This document shows positions 52,857-61,785 of a DNA stretch of 64,000 nt, piece after piece. Under the pieces are notes generated by a model that had not been told where the DNA came from, searched no databases, and saw only the letters and a list, made by a program, of their open reading frames with translations. Numbering within the stretch: the stretch's first letter is position 1; each line of letters begins with the position of its first letter. Made by a program: the position numbers and the translations under genes. Source of the stretch: Gammaproteobacteria bacterium (GTDB taxonomy: Bacteria; Pseudomonadota; Gammaproteobacteria; Pseudomonadales; Azotimanducaceae); NCBI GenBank assembly GCA_026706935.1, contig JAPOXV010000013.1, positions 186,001 through 250,000 on the forward strand, written 5' to 3'.

Positions 52857-53561
52857 CTATCCGGTACTTGACGAATTCCCTCCTGCTATCGCGTACGGTT
52901 CGTCCATTTGTACAAACTCGGTCTCATTTAACGCTTCTACAGTCCAAGCTTTCATCGCGTCGGTATTTAAAAGCACATGTTGGTACTGTTTTGCCTCTCC
53001 TTCAAGATTTACTTCATATGTAACAAAGCGTGACGCAACGGGCGCGAAGAATGCGTCGGCAGCGCAGAATTCTCCAAATAGGAACTCGCCACCATCGGCG
53101 AATTCGTGACGCGTGCTCACCCATAACTCGCATAGACGTTCAATTTCACCTGCTACCTCTGGACTCATGCCTTTGCCGGGATAGCGCGAACGGATGTTCA
53201 TTGGCATAGCCGCACGAAGGCTGAGATAACCGGAGTGAAAATTGGCAACGAGTGATCGAGCACGAGATCGTTTCTGAGGATCACTTGGCCAGACCTTCGC
53301 TTCTGGTCGGATTTCATGCAGACGTTCCAGGATCGCGATCGTATCGAACGTCGCGAATCCCGAACCCGGCTCACCTTCCCAAAGTACAGGTACTAGTCGA
53401 GAGGGAGAAAGCTGAGCGATGTTCTGCTCCCAGTCGTCCGAATCGAATTTCACCATACGTTCTGAAAACTCGATCCCTAGCTCGGTCATGACTAACCATG
53501 GACGCAGAGACCACGATGAGTAGTTCTTGTTTGCGATTACAAGTGTGAGCGGATCAGTCAT
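52857..53561 (-). CDS. Glutathione S-transferase family protein
   Basis: A 234-residue GST. The N-terminal thioredoxin-like domain contains LTLVIANKNYSSWSLRPWLVMTELGIEF, where NYSSWSLRPW carries the likely active-site serine. SRLVPVLWEG with its cis-proline follows, then DTIAILERLHE, the usual glutathione gamma-glutamyl contact region. The C-terminal domain (residues 95-215) is all-helical. Length and layout are typical of the serine-type bacterial GST group. The ATG at 53561 is the natural start. It diverges from the methyltransferase gene. Physiological role is unknown. Confidence 0.92.
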   Translation of the reverse strand: MTDPLTLVIANKNYSSWSLRPWLVMTELGIEFSERMVKFDSDDWEQNIAQLSPSRLVPVLWEGEPGSGFATFDTIAILERLHEIRPEAKVWPSDPQKRSRARSLVANFHSGYLSLRAAMPMNIRSRYPGKGMSPEVAGEIERLCELWVSTRHEFADGGEFLFGEFCAADAFFAPVASRFVTYEVNLEGEAKQYQHVLLNTDAMKAWTVEALNETEFVQMDEPYAIAGGNSSSTG

Positions 53562-53662
53562 TGAATAGCTGCTCTACCTGACGTTGATACGTTCTTTGGC
53601 TATATGTAAAGGAAGCGCATTTAACGCACATCGTTGCGCTAGAACGTGGAAGCGTCAACCAC

Positions 53663-54568
53663 GTGTACTGCATCAGGCAAAAGAACGACTTAAGCTTGCG
53701 AGAACTCACTTGCAGCCAAGAATCGTTGGAATACGACGCAAATTACCCCCGAAGTCACTACGACCGATTAGCAGATGACGAATGGACACGCCTAACAAAC
53801 AGTCGGCGTGGCGAACTCAACCTCCTCGTCCACCTGGATGTGCTCCGTCAACACATTACGGCTGACATGGACGTTCTAGAAATCGGTGCCGGAACCGGCA
53901 TCTATACCAAAGAACTTGTGAACATGAGTCGACGTTTGGTCGTCGCAGACTTGTCGAAGGTCCAACTTGACCTGAATCAAGAACACATGCGTGAGCTCGG
54001 TGTCGTCGATCTGGTCTACGAATACCGCGTACTTGACTTAGTAGACCTCAGCGAAATAGACGACTCGTACTTCGATGCAATCGTCTGCGTCGGTGGTCCC
54101 CTAAGTTACTTACTAAACAAAGCTAAGGTCGGCGTTCAAGAACTCATACGGGTCGTAAAGCCAGGTGGGATCGTGATCTTAGGTGTGATGTCATTGATCA
54201 GTACTCTGATTAGATTTATGGGGTCATTGGTACAGGAGAAAGATGAGATCGGAATCGAGAATCTACGCTGGGTTCTCCAAACTGGCATACAAGACCGTGA
54301 ACACAATCCAGGTAGAGAACACTATTGCCACATGATGACATGTGCTGATGTCGATTCGCTACTCAAGAATGAAGAGATCGAAATTGTCGAGAGACGAGCA
54401 CCGGGCCTATTGAGCTTAGCACCAGAAGAAGCGCTGGCGCAGGTCCGTGAGGACGACGAACTATGGGAGCTCCTCGTCGAACGTGAGCTTGCTTGGTCTA
54501 GACTCCCGGGAACCTTAGATCTGGGTACTAACATCATCTATGTCTTGCGAAAGTCCGAGACTAATTGA
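53663..54568 (+). CDS. Class I SAM-dependent methyltransferase
   Basis: A SAM-dependent methyltransferase of up to 301 residues. Motif I is MDVLEIGAGTGIYTKELV near residue 72, motif II-like text is FDAIVCVGGPLSYL near 138, and the post-motif III strand is VVKPGGIVILGVM. The listed start is a GTG; a TTG at 53726 (giving MEYDANYPRSHYDRLADDEW) better fits the usual beginning of the domain. The C-terminal 80 residues are acidic and helical. The substrate is unknown; no biosynthetic partners lie next to it. The product is cytoplasmic. Confidence 0.85.
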   Translation: MYCIRQKNDLSLRELTCSQESLEYDANYPRSHYDRLADDEWTRLTNSRRGELNLLVHLDVLRQHITADMDVLEIGAGTGIYTKELVNMSRRLVVADLSKVQLDLNQEHMRELGVVDLVYEYRVLDLVDLSEIDDSYFDAIVCVGGPLSYLLNKAKVGVQELIRVVKPGGIVILGVMSLISTLIRFMGSLVQEKDEIGIENLRWVLQTGIQDREHNPGREHYCHMMTCADVDSLLKNEEIEIVERRAPGLLSLAPEEALAQVREDDELWELLVERELAWSRLPGTLDLGTNIIYVLRKSETN

Positions 54569-54644
54569 GCTCTCGATCACGTACCGACAATACGTACGTG
54601 AACACACAACGATGTGACGTACGGCTGACTTCGAACCTCATCAC

Positions 54645-55661
54645 TCACTGAATTGCACGCTCGATATCAGCCCAAGATACCAACTTGAAATTCTGATTGG
54701 CAGTAGGTTGAGTGTTCGCACCGTCCTGTGCGACAAACAACCCCTTCGGAAAGCGCACGGTAGTCACTAAGTGTGTCGCGTCGATACCGTCAGTTTCCGA
54801 GGTTCCGTCGATGCGTGAGTCAGAAGTGATACGAAAGGAACCAACCAGTTCGTTCATTCCCTCTCGGCGAAAAACGACATACCTGCTATTACCTTGGCTG
54901 GAGACGATCACAAAACCAGCATCGGCACCTGTCTTGTAGAGTGCGATACCTTCAACGTCTGCCACTAGATGACCTTGACCGACTCCTGCTAATAAGGCCG
55001 GTGTGCTAGTCAATCCCTCGTCAATCTCACGTCGATACAAACCACGCTCTTCGACGCCGTAATAAAGGACATCTTGTTCGTCGTCGGCAACACATCCTTC
55101 AGGTTGCGACGTAGTTCGAAACTTCCCCACGCGTCGACTACCTTGTGTGGGTGCTAGATGCCACTGTTCGTAACGACCGTCTTTGTCGTTCACGAATGCG
55201 TGGAGCGTCGAGTCCGCCTTCGGTCGATAGAGGCAAATACCGTAGGGAGTTTCAAAATCAAGTTGTATGGAATCCTCTTCACTGACGACTGCCCGACCCG
55301 AATTCGTTTCGATCAACAACACTGTTAAGGAATTCGTTGATCGATTGGTTGCGACGGCTACGTCAATACGTTTCTCACCCCATTCGATCTTCTGCCGAAT
55401 ATCGATATTGTTGACGTGTCCGACGGGCAACGACTGCACGCGCTCACCATCTAGCGAGTAAACCTCAATGCCGTGTTTCTTATCCGTGGCAAATACAAGA
55501 CTCCTGGACGGATCCCGCGGATGAACCCAGATAGCTGGATCATCGGCAGCGTCATCAGTACTCGCTACGGGTTCTGTTTCGACAACGGCAACGACTGTCG
55601 GAACTTTTACACATCCAGTCAGCAGTGCGCAACAAAGAAGCGCTCTGTAGAGAAAGTACAA
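54645..55661 (-). CDS. Beta-propeller phytase, lipoprotein
   Basis: A 338-residue beta-propeller (BPP) phytase that would strip phosphate from inositol phosphates, usually with calcium. A lipoprotein signal is present (ALLCCALLTGC). The first blade reads STDDAADDPAIWVHPRDPSRSLVFATDKKHGIEVYSLDGERVQSLPVGHVNNIDIRQ, which matches the phytase opening with its calcium-binding acids. Later blades include PEGCVADDEQDVLYYGVEERGLY and DVEGIALYKTGADAGFVIVSSQGNSRYVVFRR, both typical. The gene begins six bases after the TonB-receptor stop, so the pair forms an outer-membrane/periplasm phosphate-scavenging unit. A Pho-box-like site lies upstream of the operon. Confidence 0.92.
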   Translation of the reverse strand: MYFLYRALLCCALLTGCVKVPTVVAVVETEPVASTDDAADDPAIWVHPRDPSRSLVFATDKKHGIEVYSLDGERVQSLPVGHVNNIDIRQKIEWGEKRIDVAVATNRSTNSLTVLLIETNSGRAVVSEEDSIQLDFETPYGICLYRPKADSTLHAFVNDKDGRYEQWHLAPTQGSRRVGKFRTTSQPEGCVADDEQDVLYYGVEERGLYRREIDEGLTSTPALLAGVGQGHLVADVEGIALYKTGADAGFVIVSSQGNSRYVVFRREGMNELVGSFRITSDSRIDGTSETDGIDATHLVTTVRFPKGLFVAQDGANTQPTANQNFKLVSWADIERAIQ

Positions 55662-55667
55662 GCAGTG

Positions 55668-58541
55668 CTACAAATTACGCCAACTGAGACCCAACGCATA
55701 GGATGGACCGTATTCCTCGTACTGACCATTGAACGCGGACGAGCCGTGGAACGCGTAGTAAGGTTCATCCGTAATGTTGACTGCATTGAAGAACAATTGA
55801 AGATCATCACGGATGTCATATTTCGCTGTTAAGTCAATTTGTGAACGAGGTGTTTGATACAAATCACTGCGTTCGTCTTCCAAGTTGACCTCGAGGAGTC
55901 GTTCGCCCTTATACGCATATGCGAAACGCAGACTAATAGGTCCTCGTTCGTACCCTACTACCGCGTTTCCGACGATATCTGCTTGACGCGGTAAAGCAGT
56001 TTTGCTGCTCCTCGATGCGCCAACACCTAACCCAAGGTCGGCTTCACTCGTGGTATATGTCCCATTCAACGTCAAGATCACGCCACCCAAAGGACCAGTT
56101 TTGTTACTCAATCGACCAGTCCACGTCGCTTCGACACCCCAAAGATTCGCGGCGTTGCCGTTCAATGGCTGAAGAACCTCCATGTCTTCAACTGCCGATA
56201 AATCAATAGTGCTCGTCCACTGTGTGACATCAACAGAACTACTGACATCTGCGGGAAAGATGAAGTTGTCAATCTGTTTCAGAAAAAAGCCGGTTGAGAA
56301 CATCCCAAGGCTCTCACCAGCGTAGTACTCATATGCGAGATCCAAATTGAGTGATTCGAAGGGTTCAAGGTTTATGTTGCCGGCCTCAATTTCGAGATCT
56401 TTATCGTCGATCTCTATTTTCTCGGGAGATGGGTTGATAAAGCCGAAACTTGGACGTGCAATCGTGTTGCTGAGGGCTGCTCGCCAAATTGAGCGTTCCG
56501 AAGCCTTCAATCTAAGCGTCACGCTCGGAAGAAGGTGCGAATAGCGTTCAGAATACGAGACGGCACTGACCTTTATGTCGCCATTGTCGTCAATTGGCTG
56601 AAGTCCATCAAGCTCTGTCGTCGTTGATTCATAGCGGATGCCGTAAATGACTCTTAAATTACCAGCGTTAATTCGGTTCATGGCATATAGCGCGGTGACG
56701 TCTTCGTCGATGACGTAGTCACGCGCAGATGACAGTTGAGTTTCGTCAGTGTCGATATCAAAGTCGCGCACGTGTCGGTCGATGTATTGATTGAGAGCTG
56801 CGACGTCAATTCCGATACCCAAATGCCCAAGTCCGTAATCGATGTCTGGACCTACGAAATCTGCCAACGTTGGATCATTGGCGAATCCACCGTCATAAAC
56901 AATGACATTCACATCGTCTTCTTTTCTGCGATCTCGATGCTGAATTCCAAATTTGACGTATCCGTCGAAACCTGCAACAAGCACATCTCGTTTCAAATCC
57001 AACTTCAGTAACGTCTCTTGATCCTTGGTGAAGTTGCTCTCTACTGTTAATTCGTCAAATTCGAAGTTTGTCGGATCCGCACCATCGTCGGAGTAGACCA
57101 CCTGCGGCACTGGACCGACGGCTCGATAGCCGGCCATCGCGATCTCGTTGTCCTCCGAGAACTGCACGTCACGACGTCCAGGCTCCGTTTCGTTCGCCTT
57201 GGAATAGCCTAGTTGATAGTCAACGTCCCAAGCGTTGAGTTGACTCTCACTTCCGAACACCAAAGACAGGATTTGCTGTGTCTCAAGTCGATCCTTAAGT
57301 TCTCGATCCATTTCGATATCCTCCCATGTAGCGTGCATGTCGTCGATCGAAACCAAGTCACCGTCACTCAACTTCAGCTCGGTTCTCTGGCGATACTCTT
57401 GATCAGAAAAGTCACTGAATAGAGTCCTCAGGTAATAAAGATTGCCTGCATCATTCTGGAAATCTAGATTCGCGGCAATTCCTGTTCTCTTTCTTGTGAT
57501 TCGATAGTTTCGTTGCTCGATTTCCTCTGCACCATCAAACCCACTATCTTCGATATCGTGGTCCCATCCACCGTCCGTCTCTACGTTATCGGAACCGAAA
57601 CTGCGTTCTTGCCAGCTAGCAGAAATCGCAATGCCAAGTTCACCGTAGGGAGTCGCAACAACGTCGGTAAACGATCCTGATAGTTTCGGACTAAATGCCT
57701 GCTCAAGCGTGTTGTACTCCGATTTAGTTAAAAACTTGAACGAACGATCTTCTCGGTCGAATGCAGAGAGACTCTTAATATCGATGACCCCACCGATCGC
57801 GTCACCGTCCTTGTCCGGCGTGATGGTCTTACTAACCTCTAGCCTTTCGAGTAAATCCGACGGGATGACGTCGAGTGCGACAGATCTTCGATCTCGTTCG
57901 GGTGAGGCAATGTTGACGCCGTTGATCTTTGCACTATTGAGATCAGGTTCGATCCCTCGAATCCCTACAAAGCGACCTTCGCCTTGATCGCGTTCGATAT
58001 ACACACCGGGGATTCTTTGTAACGCTTCACTCACGTTTGCGTCCGGAAACTGTCCGATCGCGTCTGCATCCACCACCGAAATAACGCCGTCAGCAGCGCG
58101 TTGGGAATTAATCGCACTGGACGCGCCGGCAGCTTGGCCGTAGACGATGATGTTGTCGATCAATTCAACATTCGCGCCAATCTGAATATCAACGCGACTC
58201 GTCTCATCGTCTCTGATCGTGAACGTAAACGATTTCGCTTCCGATCCTACATACTCAACCGTTGCTGTGTAGTCACCTGCAGGTAGAGCCTTAAACTCGA
58301 ACTGACCACGTTTGTTTGAAAACCGCTCTATATTCAGGTCACTAATCTGTATTCGAGCGTTTTCGAATGCAACATTTCCGGTTGTGTCGCTAATTCGTCC
58401 TGTTAGATTGCCTTCCGCGAAGAGCGTCGTAGCAAGCGTACCAATTACTAGCACACCAACTCGTCGAATTCCAGCTACGGTCGTGCGCAATTGCACGCAT
58501 GATTCGTTCGAATCCTCGTTCGGAGAGTGATATTGGTTCAT
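55668..58541 (-). CDS. TonB-dependent outer-membrane receptor
   Basis: A 957-residue TonB-dependent receptor. A signal region (residues 28-45, VGVLVIGTLATTLFAEG) is followed by a carboxypeptidase-regulatory-like domain (residues 45-130, LTGRISDTTGNVAFENARIQISDL...), a plug beginning VISVVDADAIGQFPDANVSEALQRIPGVYIERDQ, and a beta-barrel to the C-terminus ALGLSWRNL. This layout is typical of receptors for carbohydrate-like or large polar nutrients. The phytase gene follows after six bases, so the cargo is probably phytate or a related inositol phosphate. No TonB/ExbBD genes are in the window. It is the first gene of the operon; a Pho-box-like element lies 64-81 bases upstream of its ATG. Confidence 0.94.
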   Translation of the reverse strand: MNQYHSPNEDSNESCVQLRTTVAGIRRVGVLVIGTLATTLFAEGNLTGRISDTTGNVAFENARIQISDLNIERFSNKRGQFEFKALPAGDYTATVEYVGSEAKSFTFTIRDDETSRVDIQIGANVELIDNIIVYGQAAGASSAINSQRAADGVISVVDADAIGQFPDANVSEALQRIPGVYIERDQGEGRFVGIRGIEPDLNSAKINGVNIASPERDRRSVALDVIPSDLLERLEVSKTITPDKDGDAIGGVIDIKSLSAFDREDRSFKFLTKSEYNTLEQAFSPKLSGSFTDVVATPYGELGIAISASWQERSFGSDNVETDGGWDHDIEDSGFDGAEEIEQRNYRITRKRTGIAANLDFQNDAGNLYYLRTLFSDFSDQEYRQRTELKLSDGDLVSIDDMHATWEDIEMDRELKDRLETQQILSLVFGSESQLNAWDVDYQLGYSKANETEPGRRDVQFSEDNEIAMAGYRAVGPVPQVVYSDDGADPTNFEFDELTVESNFTKDQETLLKLDLKRDVLVAGFDGYVKFGIQHRDRRKEDDVNVIVYDGGFANDPTLADFVGPDIDYGLGHLGIGIDVAALNQYIDRHVRDFDIDTDETQLSSARDYVIDEDVTALYAMNRINAGNLRVIYGIRYESTTTELDGLQPIDDNGDIKVSAVSYSERYSHLLPSVTLRLKASERSIWRAALSNTIARPSFGFINPSPEKIEIDDKDLEIEAGNINLEPFESLNLDLAYEYYAGESLGMFSTGFFLKQIDNFIFPADVSSSVDVTQWTSTIDLSAVEDMEVLQPLNGNAANLWGVEATWTGRLSNKTGPLGGVILTLNGTYTTSEADLGLGVGASRSSKTALPRQADIVGNAVVGYERGPISLRFAYAYKGERLLEVNLEDERSDLYQTPRSQIDLTAKYDIRDDLQLFFNAVNITDEPYYAFHGSSAFNGQYEEYGPSYALGLSWRNL

Positions 58542-58604
58542 CTGTATGCCTCTGTTTTCGACGTGTTAGCTCGTCGTCACTTGGCACAGATTCTTTGATT
58601 CTAT

Positions 58605-58622
58605 ATTGCAGTTTTGTTACAC
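58605..58622 (-). promoter_or_regulatory. Pho-box-like site upstream of the receptor-phytase operon
   Basis: On the minus strand GTGTAAC-AAAA-CTGCAAT resembles the PhoB box (CTGTCAT-N4-CTGTCAT): 9 of 14 half-site bases agree, and the A-rich four-base spacer is exact. It lies 64-81 bases upstream of the receptor ATG. PhoB control would fit a phosphate-acquisition operon. Position and match are suggestive only. Confidence 0.45.
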
Positions 58623-58712
58623 CCAGAACGAAACTAATTCCCTTGCTCGCATTCGTCTCCGCGCAGATGAAGATCACCTATTGAGGTTCTAGAACGACTA
58701 CCCTGTGGCGAT

Positions 58713-59069
58713 TCAGTCGTCAGGGTCGGATCCAAATCGCAGTACATTGCCATCTGGATCTTCCACCTGTAATTCAAGCGCCCACGGATACTTAGTCGGA
58801 GCCATCCGGATGATCGCGCCACGTACTTGATAGAGCTCGTATACAGCACGGACGTTTCCAACACCGACCCATACCCAGGTGCCTGGTTGACCTTGAGCGT
58901 TCTGCGCAAGATAGATTCCATTCCCGACCAAAGAGACACTCGTGAAATCACCGGTATTCCAATCTGCAGCTTCAAAGCCGAGAATCTCGGTGTAATAAGA
59001 AACTGATCGATCAAGATCACTCACGCAAAGAATCGGGTCGATCATCTCTATGTTCGTTGGAAAGTCCAT
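58713..59069 (-). CDS. VOC/glyoxalase-family protein
   Basis: A protein of about 118 residues of the glyoxalase/bleomycin-resistance (VOC) superfamily. The ATG at 59069 (MDFPTNIEMIDPILCVSDLDRSVSYYTEILGFEAADW) gives the family-typical start; the frame opens 47 codons earlier without family sequence. The second half reads YPWALELQVEDPDGNVLRFGSDPD, the usual C-terminal strand with the likely metal-binding glutamate. The substrate is unknown. It is a single gene between the receptor operon and the divergent PhyH gene at 59.26 kb. The two start about 190 bases apart. Confidence 0.88.
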   Translation of the reverse strand: MDFPTNIEMIDPILCVSDLDRSVSYYTEILGFEAADWNTGDFTSVSLVGNGIYLAQNAQGQPGTWVWVGVGNVRAVYELYQVRGAIIRMAPTKYPWALELQVEDPDGNVLRFGSDPDD

Positions 59070-59258
59070 CCCTCTGTTCCTTAGATTCGGAAATCTTGGT
59101 TCGCTGCGCTTAAAACGCGTCATCGATTCTATGCCAGGATTCCAACAGGTTTTTACCGTGAAATAACGGCTAGCGATGTGCACTCGCCTGGGTTTTGTTC
59201 GTGAAATCACTCGATCGCATTACACTTCAACACTGACGTTCGTCGCATAAAACACAAA

Positions 59259-60623
59259 GTGAGCGCATCTACCGAAGCTCCCATCCCACCGCCCTACGAT
59301 CCGGAAGCCGCATTTAGCAGCAAACAAGGTCCCGTACTATCGCCGCTACCACTCACAAACGAACTCGATCCCCCAGGTGCTGATCGACTAGGACTTAGCT
59401 CTGAAGAAGTCGCGCAATTCCGTGAAAAAGGCTATGTCGTAAAGCGCGGACTAATTCCGAAGGAGACGTTCAAACCATTTCAGGGTCTGTGGTGGCAACA
59501 ACCGCCTATTCGCGCCGCCAACGTAAGACCGGACAAACCTGAATCATGGGTTTCACCGGGACGGTACTGGCCTGTCGAAAACCGTTGGTCGCTCGGTGAA
59601 AACTGGATGGGGCAAGGTGCCTGGCCCGCACCGGAGGACGACCGCGTTGGGGCTGAGAAAGGCGAACGAGTCGGTCGACTACCGCACAAACTGACGCGCG
59701 ATGTTGGCAACTATGTTTGGCGTTGGCACGGTATCGGTCACGATCCCGAATTTGTCCGAGCGACGTCTGCCCATCCGAACGTGCTCTATATGATCGAAGC
59801 CTTGATGGGCGGACCGGTCAAGCTGCCATATCGAAATCGTGGGATCTATTCCGTTTTTCCTCGGTCACCCGACGATCCAGAAACTAGGCTCGGTCCACAC
59901 ATGGATCAGAACATGACTGAAATGCAGGTTGTTACCTACATTGACGACGTCGAACCACGATCCGGCGGATTCACGATTTACCCATCGTCGCCGCAGCTTC
60001 TGTATCCGACATCGCAACAAGCTCACAACTTCGTAGCAACAGATGCATCGATAACCGCAATGGACCAGATCAAAGCGGAAATACAACCCGTTGAATTCTG
60101 CGGCAACGCTGGCGACGTGATCTTCTGTCACGGCTGGGTCGTCCATTCTGCTGGCATACATGAAGGCGATCGGATTAGAAAAGCTGTCGTACAGGACTTC
60201 AATCGAGTCCGAGAGCGAGGCCATATGCGTTGGACCGCCGCTGGTAAGCGAGGCGGTGAACGTATCAACTGCTCCATGGACGGCGTCTTTGAGATATCCG
60301 CCGACTTAGGCGACGATCCGAGTGACGGTATGCGTGAAGTCACTAATCAATGGATTATGGATTCGAACGAGTTCGTACTTTCTAGGCGACCTCCTTTTCA
60401 CGATATGTTCGAAGATTGGAATCTAGGTGAACGCCCAGTTGAAGGTAATGTCGTTGATGAGCCGCCGTGGTGGCGAAAGTACAAGCTACCGCTTCTCCCG
60501 ACCGGTTCGATTCCAAGAGGCGGTGGAGGTACTCCAGCAGTTCCACTGTCGTCGGTCGCAAACTACGAAGGAGATGGAATCTGGCGAGTCAAGTCACGTG
60601 CGAATGATTGGATGAACCCATAG
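59259..60623 (+). CDS. PhyH-family Fe(II)/2-oxoglutarate dioxygenase
   Basis: A 454-residue phytanoyl-CoA-dioxygenase-type protein, starting at a GTG. The HxD iron ligands are in RLGPHMDQNMTEMQVVTYIDDV (near residue 214), the distal histidine in CHGWVVHSAGIHEGDRIRKAVV near 296, and the arginine for 2-oxoglutarate follows. About 70 residues before the core are proline-rich and possibly disordered (PIPPPYDPEAAFSSKQGPVLSPLPL). The C-terminal 120 residues form an extra, aromatic-rich part. The size and the GGF[T]-type strand after the HxD recall the long PhyH at 40.8 kb, so the two may be paralogues. Function unknown. Confidence 0.85.
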   Translation: MSASTEAPIPPPYDPEAAFSSKQGPVLSPLPLTNELDPPGADRLGLSSEEVAQFREKGYVVKRGLIPKETFKPFQGLWWQQPPIRAANVRPDKPESWVSPGRYWPVENRWSLGENWMGQGAWPAPEDDRVGAEKGERVGRLPHKLTRDVGNYVWRWHGIGHDPEFVRATSAHPNVLYMIEALMGGPVKLPYRNRGIYSVFPRSPDDPETRLGPHMDQNMTEMQVVTYIDDVEPRSGGFTIYPSSPQLLYPTSQQAHNFVATDASITAMDQIKAEIQPVEFCGNAGDVIFCHGWVVHSAGIHEGDRIRKAVVQDFNRVRERGHMRWTAAGKRGGERINCSMDGVFEISADLGDDPSDGMREVTNQWIMDSNEFVLSRRPPFHDMFEDWNLGERPVEGNVVDEPPWWRKYKLPLLPTGSIPRGGGGTPAVPLSSVANYEGDGIWRVKSRANDWMNP

Positions 60624-61068
60624 CGTTGCGAACGTTCCGGTTCGTTCTTGTCGTTCATCGTAAAAGCCAGCGACGATTTTTGGAGCGAACGCACATAACC
60701 ACATGTAGGTGAATTTCGTCCCTATAGAGGTCGAGAAAACAGGTCGGTACACCCTTCATTTGTTACTAATCGTTACACGAAATTCGTAACTGAACTCATG
60801 AGTTTCTAATCCGCGCGGTTCCGTTCAAAGAGCTTAAACCATGCGTTTATAACAAGGAAATCAGTGTCAATTGAATTCCGTACGTCAAGCGTAGCTCAAC
60901 AAGCTAACTAAAGGACAGGACACTTCCGCAAATTTCGCGCTAACAATCGATTGACGAAATTTAGATTTAGCTGATACTTTTATGCTGTACCAAGCGGGCG
61001 ATTTCCGCGGAGGGCGGATTCGTTCGTAGGTTGCGACCGGTACCACTGTCTTCGAAGGAGACAAAACA
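60624..61068. other. 445-base intergenic stretch with a candidate promoter near its end
   Basis: No gene is visible. Near the right end TTGACG (60951-60956) and GATACT (60973-60978) stand 16 bases apart, a plausible sigma-70 promoter for the small membrane protein. Just before that gene an AAGGAGA ribosome site lies at the ideal distance. The first 300 bases hold nothing I can interpret. Confidence 0.45.
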
Positions 61069-61425
61069 ATGTTGACACGAATCATCGTTGGACTCGCCGC
61101 ACTGGCATCCATCGTAGAAGGTGTAGCTCCGGGCGTTGTTCCGGAGAACATCCTCCCACTTGCGCTAGTCGTTCTTGGCTTAATTTACGGCGCAATGAGT
61201 GTAGACGCAGAAGATGCAACCAGCTTCTTGGTTGTAACTCTTGCGGTAGGAGGTGCCGCTGCTACCGACGTGCTTTCCAATATTCACGTGATTGGAAGCT
61301 ATCTAGACGGAATCTTGGATGCTCAAGCGCTCGCACTCTGGGGCGCGGTGGCATCGATTCTTGTCATACGCATTTGGAACAGACTCGCTGGGGATGATTC
61401 CTCAGGTGGAGGCGACGCCGAATAG
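61069..61425 (+). CDS. Small membrane protein with strong expression signals
   Basis: A 118-residue protein with four hydrophobic helices: about residues 2-20, 28-45, 52-72 and 87-104. The tail is short and acidic-glycine-rich (DDSSGGGDAE). I recognise no family. The signals around it are unusually good: a TTGACG/GATACT promoter, a strong AAGGAGA ribosome site, and a perfect Rho-independent terminator 20 bases after the stop. The gene is therefore a self-contained transcription unit and probably well expressed. Its helix boundaries and the alternation of small residues (GLAALASIVEGVAPG, GAAATDVL) suggest a tightly packed membrane oligomer, but this is speculation. Confidence 0.7.
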   Translation: MLTRIIVGLAALASIVEGVAPGVVPENILPLALVVLGLIYGAMSVDAEDATSFLVVTLAVGGAAATDVLSNIHVIGSYLDGILDAQALALWGAVASILVIRIWNRLAGDDSSGGGDAE

Positions 61426-61444
61426 CGTTTTTTGTTTTTGGATG

Positions 61445-61470
61445 GGCGGCGTGAATACGCCGCCTTTTTT
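61445..61470 (+). terminator. Rho-independent terminator
   Basis: The stem GGCGGCGT/ACGCCGCC (eight base pairs) encloses a four-base loop GAAT and is followed by six T residues. It ends the transcript of the small membrane protein and insulates vapBC. Confidence 0.93.
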
Positions 61471-61532
61471 ATATGAGCCATACTGACTAGCGCGAAACGC
61501 GAGTTGAATTCTCAATGGTCAATAAATGTGGG

Positions 61533-61547
61533 TGTGTACAATACACA
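61533..61547. promoter_or_regulatory. VapB operator overlapping a -10 element
   Basis: TGTGTA-CAA-TACACA is a perfect six-base inverted repeat containing the -10-like TACAAT. A direct repeat ATACACATC occurs at 61541 and 61553. The arrangement, 26-40 bases before the vapB ATG, is typical of toxin-antitoxin autoregulation by the VapBC complex. Confidence 0.55.
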
Positions 61548-61572
61548 TCGTCATACACATCACTTGTTCACC

Positions 61573-61785
61573 ATGCGTACAAACATTGTGTTAGATGATG
61601 CACTCGTGAACGAAGCGTTCTCGTTAACAGGCGTTCGTACCAAACGAGAGCTAGTGGACCTTGCTCTAAGAGAGATGGTACATAGACGTAAAAAGAAGAA
61701 CCTAATGGACCTCGCTGGAAAAATCAAGCTGCTTCCCGATTACGATCACAAAGAGATGCGTCGCCTCCGTGACAGTTCTGATTGA
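61573..61785 (+). CDS. vapB: VapB-type antitoxin
   Basis: A 70-residue antitoxin of the VapB (DUF2191) group. The ATG at 61573 begins MRTNIVLDDALVNEAFSLTG, the ribbon of a ribbon-helix-helix DNA-binding domain, followed by VRTKRELVDLALREMVHRRKKKNLMDLAGKI and an acidic tail that would occupy the toxin's active site. The frame is open 23 codons further upstream, but that part contains the operator. It overlaps the toxin gene by 17 bases. An operator-like inverted repeat lies directly upstream. Confidence 0.88.
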   Translation: MRTNIVLDDALVNEAFSLTGVRTKRELVDLALREMVHRRKKKNLMDLAGKIKLLPDYDHKEMRRLRDSSD

